A DNA stretch of 39,917 bases from a virus. A program made the position numbers and the translations under genes. The stretch is from IMG/VR virus record IMGVR_UViG_3300020201_000050, positions 1 to 39,917 of that record. One strand, given 5' to 3'. Under the pieces are notes generated by a model, which made no database searches, had not been told where the DNA came from, and saw nothing but the letters and a program-made list of their open reading frames with translations. Each line of letters begins with the position of its first letter. Within the stretch, counting starts at the first letter, position 1. Positions 1-6,735 of this stretch are shown one piece after another.

Positions 1-168
1 CTGTACGTCGTGCGGCACGTCGGCTGTCTGATGGTAAAATTTGGGTATTTTTATGGCGACCTAAAAGAATTCGAGCAGCACGTGCAGGAGAATTACGGCA
101 CAGGCAAGGAAGGTACACTGTACGCCGGAGCAATCCAGTTTCTGCATATCTGGCACCAGAACACCTAG
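1..168 (+). CDS. C-terminal end of an unknown protein (partial)
   Basis: The first frame is open from the window edge to a TAG at 166-168, giving 55 residues. The start lies outside the window. The segment is rich in aromatic residues and histidine (ends HIWHQNT) and shows no motif I recognise. It is on the same strand as the following small genes and lies 66 bases before the next start. A short palindrome (CCGCAC-A-GTGCGG, 180-192) sits in that gap. The coding call rests on the open frame and position only. Confidence 0.45.
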   Translation: MYVVRHVGCLMVKFGYFYGDLKEFEQHVQENYGTGKEGTLYAGAIQFLHIWHQNT

Positions 169-234
169 TAACTAATCACCCGCACAGTGCGGCTACTTAA
201 CGTGCAATTATCCGATCATTTGAGGACATAAGAC

Positions 235-876
235 ATGAAACCACACTACGAATCGCCGGACGACCAAACACACACCGACGACCCGCCCGAAGCGGTTGCC
301 GCCGCCGAAGCGCTCAAGGTGCAGTATGAAGAAACAACACCCCGCGAGTCTCGCACTCTGCGTTACGCGCCCGAAATCGGTAAGCGCACCGCCATCGTCA
401 CCTATGACCCACTCGATACTGATGAACGGAAGCTGGCGATTAAAGCGCTGGACGACCTGCAAGACCGGGACTGGAACATCATCAGCACGACCACCCACGC
501 GCACAATCACGGCTTCATCACGGTCATGCTCACCCGCTACATCTTCGCCACGCCCGACCCCGAGCCAGTCGCACTGGTTGAAGTTCCCGTTGAGGTTAAG
601 CCCGAACCCGAAGTTCGCACCGTTACGGGAACGCTCATTATGGATGTGTATGAACTCGATGCACATATTTACGGGGGGTCGTTGAGCAATCCGACCTTCA
701 TTGAGGCGTTGCGCTCCAAGCAGTATTCATTGGATGAGCTAAAAGCAGTTGGCAACAATGCGCCAACCGTTCAGCATGGCAAAGAAATAATTTTGGATGC
801 CATTGAAAAGTTGATGCGCCCACCGTCTTTCCCCTTTAGACCGTTTGGATTACCCGCTGAGGTGCAGCAACCATGA
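235..876 (+). CDS. Hypothetical phage protein, 213 aa
   Basis: I do not recognise this protein. It starts at an ATG preceded by TGAGGA about nine bases upstream, a reasonable ribosome binding site. The first 35 residues are acidic and probably disordered. Residues about 50-110 look folded, with alternating strands and helices and a THAHNHGF stretch. Residues about 115-130 are a Pro/Glu/Val-rich linker, followed by a second small globular part. It overlaps the next gene by four bases (ATGA), so the two are translationally coupled. Codon use matches its neighbours. Probably an early or accessory phage gene. Confidence 0.7.
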   Translation: MKPHYESPDDQTHTDDPPEAVAAAEALKVQYEETTPRESRTLRYAPEIGKRTAIVTYDPLDTDERKLAIKALDDLQDRDWNIISTTTHAHNHGFITVMLTRYIFATPDPEPVALVEVPVEVKPEPEVRTVTGTLIMDVYELDAHIYGGSLSNPTFIEALRSKQYSLDELKAVGNNAPTVQHGKEIILDAIEKLMRPPSFPFRPFGLPAEVQQP

Positions 877-1517
877 CCATGACACAAGACCCACAAACCG
901 AAACCGCACGTCAACTCGTCGCCGTCCAGAAGCGCATCGGCGCGCTAGCAGATGGACAAGCGACATTGGGAGAAATTTGGGCATCCTTAAACACCGTCTA
1001 CCTCAAAGCGCAAGAGGCGAACGATCAAGAGACACTCGCCGCAGTTCCGGCAATTTGGGAACGCGCCGAGCAGCTTGCGAATACCAGCGCAGCCGCAATC
1101 ACGGTTGCGGGTGGCGCACTTGAGATTGCAGGAGCGGTAGCCTTGCAGCGCGACGAAGCCGCGAAAGCCTACAAAGAGTTACACAAGGCGGCGGTTGATG
1201 GCGATGGCAAACACCCCGTCATCGGTCAGCTTATCGAGGCAGTTGAAGAACATGTCCATGAGTTCATGGAAGAGATGGAAGCCATCCATTACCAAGACAG
1301 TCCCGAAGACGATATGCAAGTCGCCCACGAAAACGTATCGGGCGAACTTGAGAAAATCGGCGTAAGCCAAAAAGCAGCGATTCGGTTTGCAAATTGGACA
1401 CTTTACTACACCCTCATAGAGGTTACACCGGAGCAGGGCAAAGCCCTTGCTGCTGCTATTGAAGTGCTGTTCGGCGGTACACATCCCGAATGGGAGGATG
1501 AATTAGATGACGAATAA
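873..1517 (+). CDS. Hypothetical helical phage protein, 214 aa
   Basis: The start ATG overlaps the stop of the upstream gene (ATGA at 873-876). A second in-frame ATG at 879 is an alternative. The protein is largely alpha-helical, alanine- and glutamate-rich, with an acidic C-terminus (ends DELDDE). No enzymatic motif, signal peptide or membrane segment is visible. It overlaps the following gene by eleven bases. The three genes from 235 to 2040 form one coupled unit of acidic proteins. Function unknown. Confidence 0.7.
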   Translation: MTMTQDPQTETARQLVAVQKRIGALADGQATLGEIWASLNTVYLKAQEANDQETLAAVPAIWERAEQLANTSAAAITVAGGALEIAGAVALQRDEAAKAYKELHKAAVDGDGKHPVIGQLIEAVEEHVHEFMEEMEAIHYQDSPEDDMQVAHENVSGELEKIGVSQKAAIRFANWTLYYTLIEVTPEQGKALAAAIEVLFGGTHPEWEDELDDE

Positions 1518-2040
1518 TACCCTCGCCCTACACCCGTCGCACATCGACCAAGAGGTTATGGAAGGCGCGCTCGTTAAGCCTGATCGCCTAGAAGCCCTAC
1601 GCACCTGTTTCGAGTGGCTGATAACACCCAACCTCGAAGATGTCCAGATGGTGGAGTACCTCGCTGAGATGTGGGGATTGATCGCCAGCATGGACTCGGA
1701 CGTGCGCCACCTGACCAAAGCCTATCAGGGCGCGATGGGTATGGCATCAGAGTTCCTGAGTCAGCGTGATGCTGTGTTGGATGAGAACGCGATTAACGTA
1801 AAAGACGCAGAGAAAAACGGTCAGCAGCGGCTGATCGGTGATCTGGCGCAGGCGCTTAATATGGACATCGCGCAGACGGAGCGCATCATTGATATGTTGA
1901 CGGGCGACGATGATGTGATTTACATCAGTCGCTTTACATGGAATGACCTATACGAAGCGCTACGGAAAGTCAGCAGTGAGATTGAAGAAGCCTTAGATTG
2001 TGACGACGAAGCAGGGGAGGGCGACCCGGACGACGATTAA
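1507..2040 (+). CDS. Hypothetical acidic helical protein, 177 aa
   Basis: The start lies inside the end of the upstream gene, an eleven-base overlap that suggests coupling. The predicted product is helical, with a tryptophan-containing segment near residue 36 and a strongly acidic tail (ends GDPDDD). No known domain is recognised. It is followed by a 64-base gap containing a strong inverted repeat, which probably closes this three-gene unit or tunes the next one. Confidence 0.7.
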   Translation: MTNNTLALHPSHIDQEVMEGALVKPDRLEALRTCFEWLITPNLEDVQMVEYLAEMWGLIASMDSDVRHLTKAYQGAMGMASEFLSQRDAVLDENAINVKDAEKNGQQRLIGDLAQALNMDIAQTERIIDMLTGDDDVIYISRFTWNDLYEALRKVSSEIEEALDCDDEAGEGDPDDD

Positions 2041-2053
2041 ACTTTTGTGGGCA

Positions 2054-2084
2054 CCAGACGGAAGTGTAGAAGACTCCCGTCTGG
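2054..2084 (+). promoter_or_regulatory. Intergenic hairpin (8-bp stem)
   Basis: CCAGACGG at 2054-2061 pairs perfectly with CCGTCTGG at 2077-2084 around a 15-base loop. There is no T-run after the stem, so it is not a classical intrinsic terminator. It ends about 20 bases before the next start and could be an mRNA processing or stability element. Confidence 0.5.
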
Positions 2085-2104
2085 CAGGTTTCTAGGGAAA
2101 ACCA

Positions 2105-2353
2105 ATGACCAATATAAATAAAAATACTGAACTGGTCAAGCGGGTTGCAGAACTGGAATCAGAAATTAACCAAGCGCATATCATTCTGTACGAAGCAGGA
2201 TGTCCCGCCGGGGATTTGTGCGAGCGCATCAAAGGGCTGCTCGACAGCACCACCATAGGCAGTTGGCAAGTAGATGCAATCTTAAACGAACTTCGCGCTT
2301 TAATTGCGCGGTCAGAAAGTGAAGGCCATGATCAAAGCACCACTGACTCATAA
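2105..2353 (+). CDS. Small hypothetical coiled-coil protein, 82 aa
   Basis: The ATG is preceded by TAGGGAAAACC, a plausible ribosome binding site. The N-terminal half (NKNTELVKRVAELESEINQA) has heptad-like spacing typical of a short coiled coil. Two cysteines occur near residues 33 and 39. The end overlaps the start of the zinc-finger gene at 2328. Small proteins of this kind are common in phage early regions; function unknown. Confidence 0.6.
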   Translation: MTNINKNTELVKRVAELESEINQAHIILYEAGCPAGDLCERIKGLLDSTTIGSWQVDAILNELRALIARSESEGHDQSTTDS

Positions 2354-2741
2354 GGTCTGCGTCCGCTGCGGCGAAGACAAGTCGATTAACGAGTTCCCCC
2401 GCGTAGGCGGAAAAAGTAAGACAACACGTAGCGAGTGCAAAACTTGCTACAACGCCGCAAAGAAAACGATTTATGGAGGTGGCGAGTGGAAACCCACACC
2501 GAAGATGCCGCCTGCACCTGCATCTTCTGCCAAGTCGCAAGGCATTGTGATTATGAATCATGACACGGGTGAGGTTTTCTTGGCGGAAGTGGTCGCCGTA
2601 CACAAGCTGAACTTCACCCCGCGCAATCCAGCAAGGGTACTGGACTTCTACAAAAAGCAGGGCTACGCGGTTTTTGAAGCGGGTCAGCACAAGAACATCC
2701 GTGCGGATGAAATTAAAGCGTCAGAAGGGGCGGCAGACTAA
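2328..2741 (+). CDS. Zinc-ribbon protein, 137 aa (HNH-associated finger type)
   Basis: I chose the ATG at 2328, which follows GTGAAGG, rather than the TTG at 2304. Near the N-terminus a C-x2-C pair (CVRCGEDK) and a second pair about 24 residues later (CKTC) form a treble-clef or zinc-ribbon like the one preceding many phage HNH nucleases; the gene at 22009-23004 carries the same finger. Here no HNH core follows. The rest includes GIVIMNHDTGEVF and a basic C-terminal part. Likely a nucleic-acid-binding accessory protein, by inference. Confidence 0.65.
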   Translation: MIKAPLTHKVCVRCGEDKSINEFPRVGGKSKTTRSECKTCYNAAKKTIYGGGEWKPTPKMPPAPASSAKSQGIVIMNHDTGEVFLAEVVAVHKLNFTPRNPARVLDFYKKQGYAVFEAGQHKNIRADEIKASEGAAD

Positions 2742-2751
2742 TAAACAAAAA

Positions 2752-2817
2752 ACCGACTTGCGTCGGTAATCTGTCCGTGCTGGCGCGTTTGGTTTTCGAG
2801 GCCGATAGACGCGCCAG
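2752..2817 (+). promoter_or_regulatory. Two consecutive intergenic hairpins
   Basis: ACCGAC-TTGC-GTCGGT (2752-2767) is a compact tetraloop hairpin. CTGGCGCGT (2780-2788) pairs with ACGCGCCAG (2809-2817), a perfect 9-bp stem. They fill almost the whole gap before the next gene, whose ribosome binding site (AAAGGAAA) follows directly. They may form a structured leader or processing site. Neither has a terminator T-run. Confidence 0.5.
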
Positions 2818-2837
2818 CCAGCAAAGGAAATACTATC

Positions 2838-3089
2838 ATGAACAACGAACAACGTAAACCGCTTGTCAAAAAATGCCGCTGCTGTGGCGGTAGTCTAGAT
2901 GTCCAATGGCAGTCTGCGATGATGCCGGGCAAAAGCGGCTATTTCCTAGTGACGTGCTGGGACAAGTCCTGCACACTGGAAGGCTACACGCTGGTGGATA
3001 TAGATTATGCCGATATGGATTTGACCACCTATCTGCGTCCGCGTCGTGGGATGACGGGTAAGGTTTCGGAGGCCGCCGCCAATGAATAA
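2838..3089 (+). CDS. Small zinc-ribbon protein, 83 aa
   Basis: The start ATG lies about seven bases after AAAGGAAA. The protein has a CRCCGG knuckle at residues 13-18 and a second cysteine pair in TCWDKSC about 30 residues later, the layout of a small zinc ribbon. It is the last gene of the plus-strand block and is followed by a convergent terminator. Such mini zinc proteins are frequent in phages; the exact role is unknown. Confidence 0.65.
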   Translation: MNNEQRKPLVKKCRCCGGSLDVQWQSAMMPGKSGYFLVTCWDKSCTLEGYTLVDIDYADMDLTTYLRPRRGMTGKVSEAAANE

Positions 3090-3114
3090 CATCCAACCTT
3101 CCGGCGCGACCACT

Positions 3115-3168
3115 CCCCCTCGCCATTCATTGGAGAGGGGGTCGGACGGTGAGGTTCTTACCCTCACC
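3115..3168. terminator. Convergent (bidirectional) terminator hairpins
   Basis: CCCCCTC (3115-3121) pairs with GAGGGGG (3135-3141). GGTGAGG (3148-3154) pairs with CCTCACC (3162-3168). They lie between the end of the plus-strand block and the end of the minus-strand structural operon, where transcripts from both sides converge. T-runs are weak, so the terminator role is inferred from stem strength and position. Confidence 0.5.
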
Positions 3169-3388
3169 CGATAACCAGCGCCAGCATTCCGTTTACCACC
3201 GCTAACACGACCCCTGCCCCGACAGTCAGCAGACCCCCGATAAACAAAAACCCGACGAAAGACAACACGCCTTCGCCGGGTTCACCGATGCCCGTCCATC
3301 CTGTTTCACTCGGTAATGGTTTCCATGTCGGCCTAGTCACCGGATATTGGTCTTGGTGGCGGACTGATTGACGTGGGGTAGACGGCAT
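3164..3388 (-). CDS. Small membrane protein, 74 aa (possible holin-like)
   Basis: Residues about 40-74 form one long or two short hydrophobic segments (SFVGFLFIGGLLTVGAGVVL then LAVVNGMLALVIG) after a polar, proline-rich N-terminus. It is the last gene of the minus-strand operon. The ATG start gives a 56-base overlap with the upstream gene and has no clear ribosome binding site; a GTG at 3340, close to the upstream stop, is an alternative. A membrane role next to the other putative membrane genes suggests part of the lysis cassette, which is inference. Confidence 0.5.
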   Translation of the reverse strand: MPSTPRQSVRHQDQYPVTRPTWKPLPSETGWTGIGEPGEGVLSFVGFLFIGGLLTVGAGVVLAVVNGMLALVIG

Positions 3389-3611
3389 AACACGGTGCGC
3401 CGATCATCGAATAGTCAGGGGTATATCCATCTGGACACGTCCAGCCGCGAGGTAGGGTGGGCATCGCCGTAACCTCTGCTGTTGCGTCCATCGGTACAGA
3501 CCGAGCGCGGGGCGTTGAGGTAGGGTCGATGAAACCCCACTGCGAGTCATTGATCGCCAGCGCTGCGCTGACGACCAAGAGAACAGCGATCAGGGCGAGA
3601 AAGACACGCAT
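3333..3611 (-). CDS. Small secreted or membrane-anchored protein, 92 aa
   Basis: The N-terminus is a clear signal peptide or anchor (residues 1-19: Arg followed by FLALIAVLLVVSAALA). The rest is polar, with two cysteines (TCPDGY and GAPCYAVY) and a proline-rich end. The start overlaps the upstream stop (TAATG). It could be a spanin-like or exported accessory lysis protein: it is small, exported and in the distal operon position. No lipobox is visible. Function not established. Confidence 0.55.
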   Translation of the reverse strand: MRVFLALIAVLLVVSAALAINDSQWGFIDPTSTPRARSVPMDATAEVTAMPTLPRGWTCPDGYTPDYSMIGAPCYAVYPTSISPPPRPISGD

Positions 3612-4234
3612 TATTCAGAGCCGTATTTCGCCGGGTCGTGAGCGGCGGCGCGGTCAAAGTCGGGATCGTGCATACCCGCACTGCGTTTGCCCATGTCTTC
3701 GTAGTCGTAGTTTCGTCTGGCACCAATTACCAAATCTTTAACCGACAATCCGGTTGCAATTTGTGATTTAAGAAGTTCAAATTCACGATCAATCTTTGCC
3801 CACCGCGCATCATCATCAGCGGAGGGTGTCTTAGCAGCTTGCGCCTGGCGATAATCAATATACCGATCAGTCGCATTAATCAGTTTTTCGCGCCGCACAG
3901 GCGATAAGGTCACCGCAAAAGCAATAACTACAATAATTGCAAATGCACCAAACACGATATAGGCGGTGCGGTTTTGTGCGGCTGCACTGTTGGAAATGTC
4001 AGTCGCTAGATTAATCAGCAGATCGACCAGTTCAATATCCGGCGCGGGAGCAGTCTCGACGCTGATCACCTCTGGTGCAGTAACCGTCGCTTCGGGCACC
4101 GCCACCGCTTCATCAGATGGAAGGGTGACAACTGGCTCGCTGGATGGGGTGACTTCCTGAGCAAAGGCGGGGGCGCACAGTGCCAGCGCCAACAATAAGA
4201 CAAGGACAAAGGTAACGAAACGGGACACTTTCAT
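3611..4234 (-). CDS. Exported single-pass membrane protein, 207 aa
   Basis: I use the ATG at 4234, with GGAGG six bases upstream, rather than the TTG twelve bases further. A signal peptide spans residues about 1-27 (ends PAFAQE, a good cleavage site). A Glu/Val/Pro-rich linker follows, then a membrane helix at about 93-115 (TAYIVFGAFAIIVVIAFAV) and a charged cytoplasmic tail. The topology (exported N-part, transmembrane helix, helical tail) would fit a phage membrane or lysis-associated protein, but no family is recognised. The ribosome binding site lies inside the end of the upstream gene. Confidence 0.6.
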   Translation of the reverse strand: MKVSRFVTFVLVLLLALALCAPAFAQEVTPSSEPVVTLPSDEAVAVPEATVTAPEVISVETAPAPDIELVDLLINLATDISNSAAAQNRTAYIVFGAFAIIVVIAFAVTLSPVRREKLINATDRYIDYRQAQAAKTPSADDDARWAKIDREFELLKSQIATGLSVKDLVIGARRNYDYEDMGKRSAGMHDPDFDRAAAHDPAKYGSE

Positions 4235-4235
4235 C

Positions 4236-4997
4236 TCAACCTCCAAGTAATTTAATAAGAGCAGAAATCAAACCACCGCTGACAAGACCGCCGACAGTAG
4301 CCGTCTTGGCATTGGATAAAGTCCACCTCAACGGACGAACCAAAAATTGCACCACACGGTCACGTTCCGTTTTAAGAATATTGACATCCGTTTGGATGGT
4401 GGTAAGTTGGCTATGAACGGTACTTACTTGAGTACCAACATTTGCTACAGTGCGATCCAGCCCCGCGAACATCATCTTGAGCGTGACGAACCCGGGTGTT
4501 GCTTCCATGTCGGTTGACCCAAAGATGAAATCCGTCATCTTTCGGTTGCGCGCATTCATATCATCCATGAACAGGTTGATGTCGCGTGTTTCAGCTTCGA
4601 CATTATCCAGCCGCTCACCGTAGGTTCTCACTTGGTCATCGCGGCTGTTGATGACTTTCTCGAAAGAGCGCATCTGCAAGCCAAGCGATTCGTTCCCGGC
4701 TCTGATCGTTTCTTGCAAAGCCTTTTCCAAGTTGCGGATGTCATCGGCGGCAGCTTGTTTGTGAGTCTTGAAGCGTGTCTCAATCGCATTGTCGGTGGCT
4801 TTACGTTCATCCAACCGAACCGTCTCCAGCGCTTCGTCCATCTCAGCGCGAGTCGGTACATTCGCAAGACGCTCGTCAATAGCCACAAGCTGCTGCTGGT
4901 TGTGCGTTGCTATTTCCTCACGGATGATACGCCTGAAATCCCCTTCACTCATTTGCGGTGGGGTGGGTGGCGCATCAGTAATCGGGTCAAGCGTCAT
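4236..4997 (-). CDS. Coiled-coil protein with C-terminal membrane helix, 253 aa (XhlA-like layout)
   Basis: Residues about 15-215 are highly helical with heptad character. The last 25 residues (TVGGLVSGGLISALIKLLGG) form a glycine-rich hydrophobic helix. Coiled coil plus C-terminal anchor is the layout of XhlA-type hemolysin or holin partners, although this protein is far longer than XhlA. The ATG at 4997 lies at the edge of the 365-bp transposon remnant; no Shine-Dalgarno remains upstream, so the insertion has probably separated the gene from its native ribosome binding site and put the element between it and the promoter at 5404-5431. Confidence 0.55.
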   Translation of the reverse strand: MTLDPITDAPPTPPQMSEGDFRRIIREEIATHNQQQLVAIDERLANVPTRAEMDEALETVRLDERKATDNAIETRFKTHKQAAADDIRNLEKALQETIRAGNESLGLQMRSFEKVINSRDDQVRTYGERLDNVEAETRDINLFMDDMNARNRKMTDFIFGSTDMEATPGFVTLKMMFAGLDRTVANVGTQVSTVHSQLTTIQTDVNILKTERDRVVQFLVRPLRWTLSNAKTATVGGLVSGGLISALIKLLGG

Positions 4998-5000
4998 CAA

Positions 5001-5365
5001 AATTGGCGCGAGATACCCCTAGCTTTAGCTATGGGGAGGTAAGCACCTTAATCCTTTCAATTCTGTCGGACAAGTATCCCCGAAGGGAAAGGGAGATTTA
5101 AGTTACCTATGGCTCTCCCTCAAAGCCTGCTCCGCTTGCGCGGGGTGAAGTCTTCCTCGACAATGTTATGCGGTGGTTTTATGTACACGACACTGGTTTA
5201 GACCCTCAACCTGTTTAATCGTGTACCGCAGCGTTCAGGGCTGGAACGTCACCCTGAAGTGCCTATCTATATTCACCGCTAACGTAGTTCCCCGAAGGGA
5301 ACTGAGTCTGGTCAGCACGGCTTGTATTGCTACAAGCCCCTAGCTTTAGCTATGGGGTCGCTGAC
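5001..5365 (-). mobile_element. Non-autonomous IscB-family (IS200/IS605-type) element, iscB deleted
   Basis: Both ends carry the same subterminal hairpin, CCCCTAGCTTTAGCTATGGGG-like, at 5017-5036 and 5338-5357. The flank before the left end is GTCATCAA, identical to the flank of the iscB element at 37661. Bases 5150-5365 match 39023-39238 at 210 of 216 positions without gaps. Between lies about 115 bases whose minus strand still reads a remnant of an iscB C-terminus (ELKGLRCLPPHS then stop; compare YMKGELALPPHA in the intact gene). This is therefore an internal deletion derivative that lost the nuclease but kept both ends and the omega RNA. No tnpA is present. Confidence 0.85.
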
Positions 5366-5381
5366 AAGAAACACCGTTGTC
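5140..5381 (-). ncRNA. Orphan omega RNA (IscB guide RNA scaffold without iscB)
   Basis: In IscB systems the omega RNA lies upstream of iscB, with a guide of about 16 nt taken from the DNA flanking the element and then a scaffold. The scaffold here is 97% identical to the one next to the intact iscB. Its outer stem GTCAGC/GCTGAC (5365-5360 with 5316-5311) encloses two hairpins. A TTCG-loop hairpin (AGTTCCC/GGGAACT), a TTCAGGG/CCCTGAA stem and a GTACACGA/TCGTGTAC stem follow. The six differences fall in loops or linkers or keep pairing. The guide would end in ACAACGGTGTTTCTT (flank 5366-5381). A promoter lies just upstream. Activity would need IscB in trans, and one is encoded at 37686-38984. 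Confidence 0.75.
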
Positions 5382-5403
5382 TATAGAATAAATGTTCATA
5401 TAT

Positions 5404-5431
5404 AGTGTAGCACAAAAAAGAAAGATGTAAA
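5404..5431 (-). promoter_or_regulatory. Sigma-70-like promoter reading into the orphan omega RNA
   Basis: On the minus strand TTTACA (5431-5426), a 16-base spacer and TACACT (5409-5404) with an extended TG at -14. The motif TTGTGCTACACTAT recurs exactly in the capsid promoter near 21856. Transcription would start around 5397, about 30 bases before the element boundary, so the transcript would begin with a short leader, then guide and scaffold. Before the insertion it presumably drove the four-gene cassette 3164-4997. Confidence 0.65.
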
Positions 5432-5541
5432 GTATATGGGTGAGTTATATCAATTCTAAATTAATAGGTCTGTGAGGACATTACTAACGATAATGCCTAT
5501 TATCAGAGAGTAATTACGTTTGACATTAGAACAGGCCGGAT
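5432..5541. other. AT-rich intergenic stretch
   Basis: No coding frame of note. The stretch separates the fibre gene from the promoter at 5404-5431. It contains a degenerate inverted repeat (AATGCC/TATTATC region near 5490-5505), which may help terminate the long structural transcript. I see no clear intrinsic terminator. Confidence 0.4.
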
Positions 5542-6735
5542 TTAATATTTGTCGATTGTGCCGCGTCCGCCCATCTGGAAGTAGCTCACGCCATTGGTGG
5601 AGTAAGCGGTAGCCGTGCCGAAAGGCGATTGTTCTAGCAGATACATGGTCTTGCGTCCGACAGGTAGTTTGTCGATGTACTCAGCGCTAGATTGTCCGCC
5701 GCCCGTTGGTGATGCACCGTTAATATCGCTCTCATCTTGGTAAGCGCCAGGTCCGGGTACGCCGATGCCAACGTAATACAGTGAGTTGATGGCATACCCA
5801 TCATGACGCAACTTGATCGTTGATTCGCTCACACCGATGAGAACTTGAATTTGGCGAGTATCGTCGTTGTGCAGGGGTCGCCATGACGCAGTATTGACCG
5901 TCCACGAGTTGGACCCGGGACTGAGTGCATACAGCCGGAGCTTCTTCTCGACCTGATTGTAGTAGTTGTAACACAAGGCGCGCTCATTGCTATCATAACA
6001 CCGTCCGCTGACATCATCGCTACCAATATCCCCCAGATAGCGGCGCGTGGGATCACCTGATTTAACAAGCCAACCGTTTTGTTTCACAAGCGCCGTTGCG
6101 CGTGTCCCGGTGTCCGTCCATTGTTGGAGTTCGATGTCTACCGCGCTGCCCGTCCAGTAGGCATATACCGCCCACTGTCTCGATGTACCAGACGGGACGC
6201 TTTTAGAAATCTCACTAAAGGTATACAGTCCCCACGCGCCGCTGGAGTACAAGCCAATTTGAGCGCCCCTGTATGGGGCGTAATAGATGGTTGTGCCGAA
6301 TGTGTTTGATACATTAACAGGTTCACCGCTGGTAATCGTAAGGCGACCATCCACGATATGACCAGCGTTCAATCCTTCAGAGACAATCCAATCCGTGCCG
6401 TTACTAACAAGCGTTCGCCCCGCCGCGCCGGGTACGACACTGGACAATACGCCTGTAGCCGTTGTGACGGCGAGTAGGCCACTTGCCAAAGCTGCTAGAG
6501 CAAACTCGTTAGTTAATGCGCTGTTGGCTACCTGTGTAATGTAAGTTGCATTGACAGGTGCAGCGGCTGTCACAGCATTGACCAAAACCGGAAGGCGAAG
6601 CAGGTTTGAGAGATAATAATTCCCGGTATCCAACGCCCAGAAGCCATCATTAGGCACGTCGAACAGCGTAGGTAATTCCGATTGAAGCCCGATGCGGACG
6701 TGTCCTAAACCCGGATATTCCCAATAATTTGTCAT
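5542..6735 (-). CDS. Tail fibre / receptor-binding-type protein, 397 aa
   Basis: It overlaps the upstream gene by four bases (ATGA). The first ~45 residues (GLGHVRIGLQSELP, ALDTGNYYLS) resemble the start of the upstream gene product, suggesting a shared attachment module. A Thr/Ala/Val-rich shaft follows. From about residue 150 there is a beta-rich region (TTIYYAPYRGAQIGLYSSG, then RRYLGDIG, then NYYNQVEKKL) that resembles a domain found in many siphovirus tail appendages. The C-terminus is glycine- and tyrosine-rich. It is the last gene of the tail operon, the usual place for host-recognition proteins. Exact receptor unknown. Confidence 0.7.
   Translation of the reverse strand: MTNYWEYPGLGHVRIGLQSELPTLFDVPNDGFWALDTGNYYLSNLLRLPVLVNAVTAAAPVNATYITQVANSALTNEFALAALASGLLAVTTATGVLSSVVPGAAGRTLVSNGTDWIVSEGLNAGHIVDGRLTITSGEPVNVSNTFGTTIYYAPYRGAQIGLYSSGAWGLYTFSEISKSVPSGTSRQWAVYAYWTGSAVDIELQQWTDTGTRATALVKQNGWLVKSGDPTRRYLGDIGSDDVSGRCYDSNERALCYNYYNQVEKKLRLYALSPGSNSWTVNTASWRPLHNDDTRQIQVLIGVSESTIKLRHDGYAINSLYYVGIGVPGPGAYQDESDINGASPTGGGQSSAEYIDKLPVGRKTMYLLEQSPFGTATAYSTNGVSYFQMGGRGTIDKY

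Noticed and set aside
180-192. Palindrome CCGCAC-A-GTGCGG as a terminator
   Set aside because: One-base loop and no T-run; it may be a protein-binding site but nothing else supports it.
2304-2327. TTG start for the zinc-ribbon gene
   Set aside because: The ATG at 2328 has a proper ribosome binding site; the TTG has none.
3148-3156. Second match to the iscB guide (GGTGAGGTT)
   Set aside because: Only nine bases and within a terminator stem; expected by chance in a window this long.
5150-5365. tRNA or riboswitch reading of the conserved 216-base block
   Set aside because: The block recurs directly upstream of iscB with the element hairpins, so omega RNA explains it; no cloverleaf fits.
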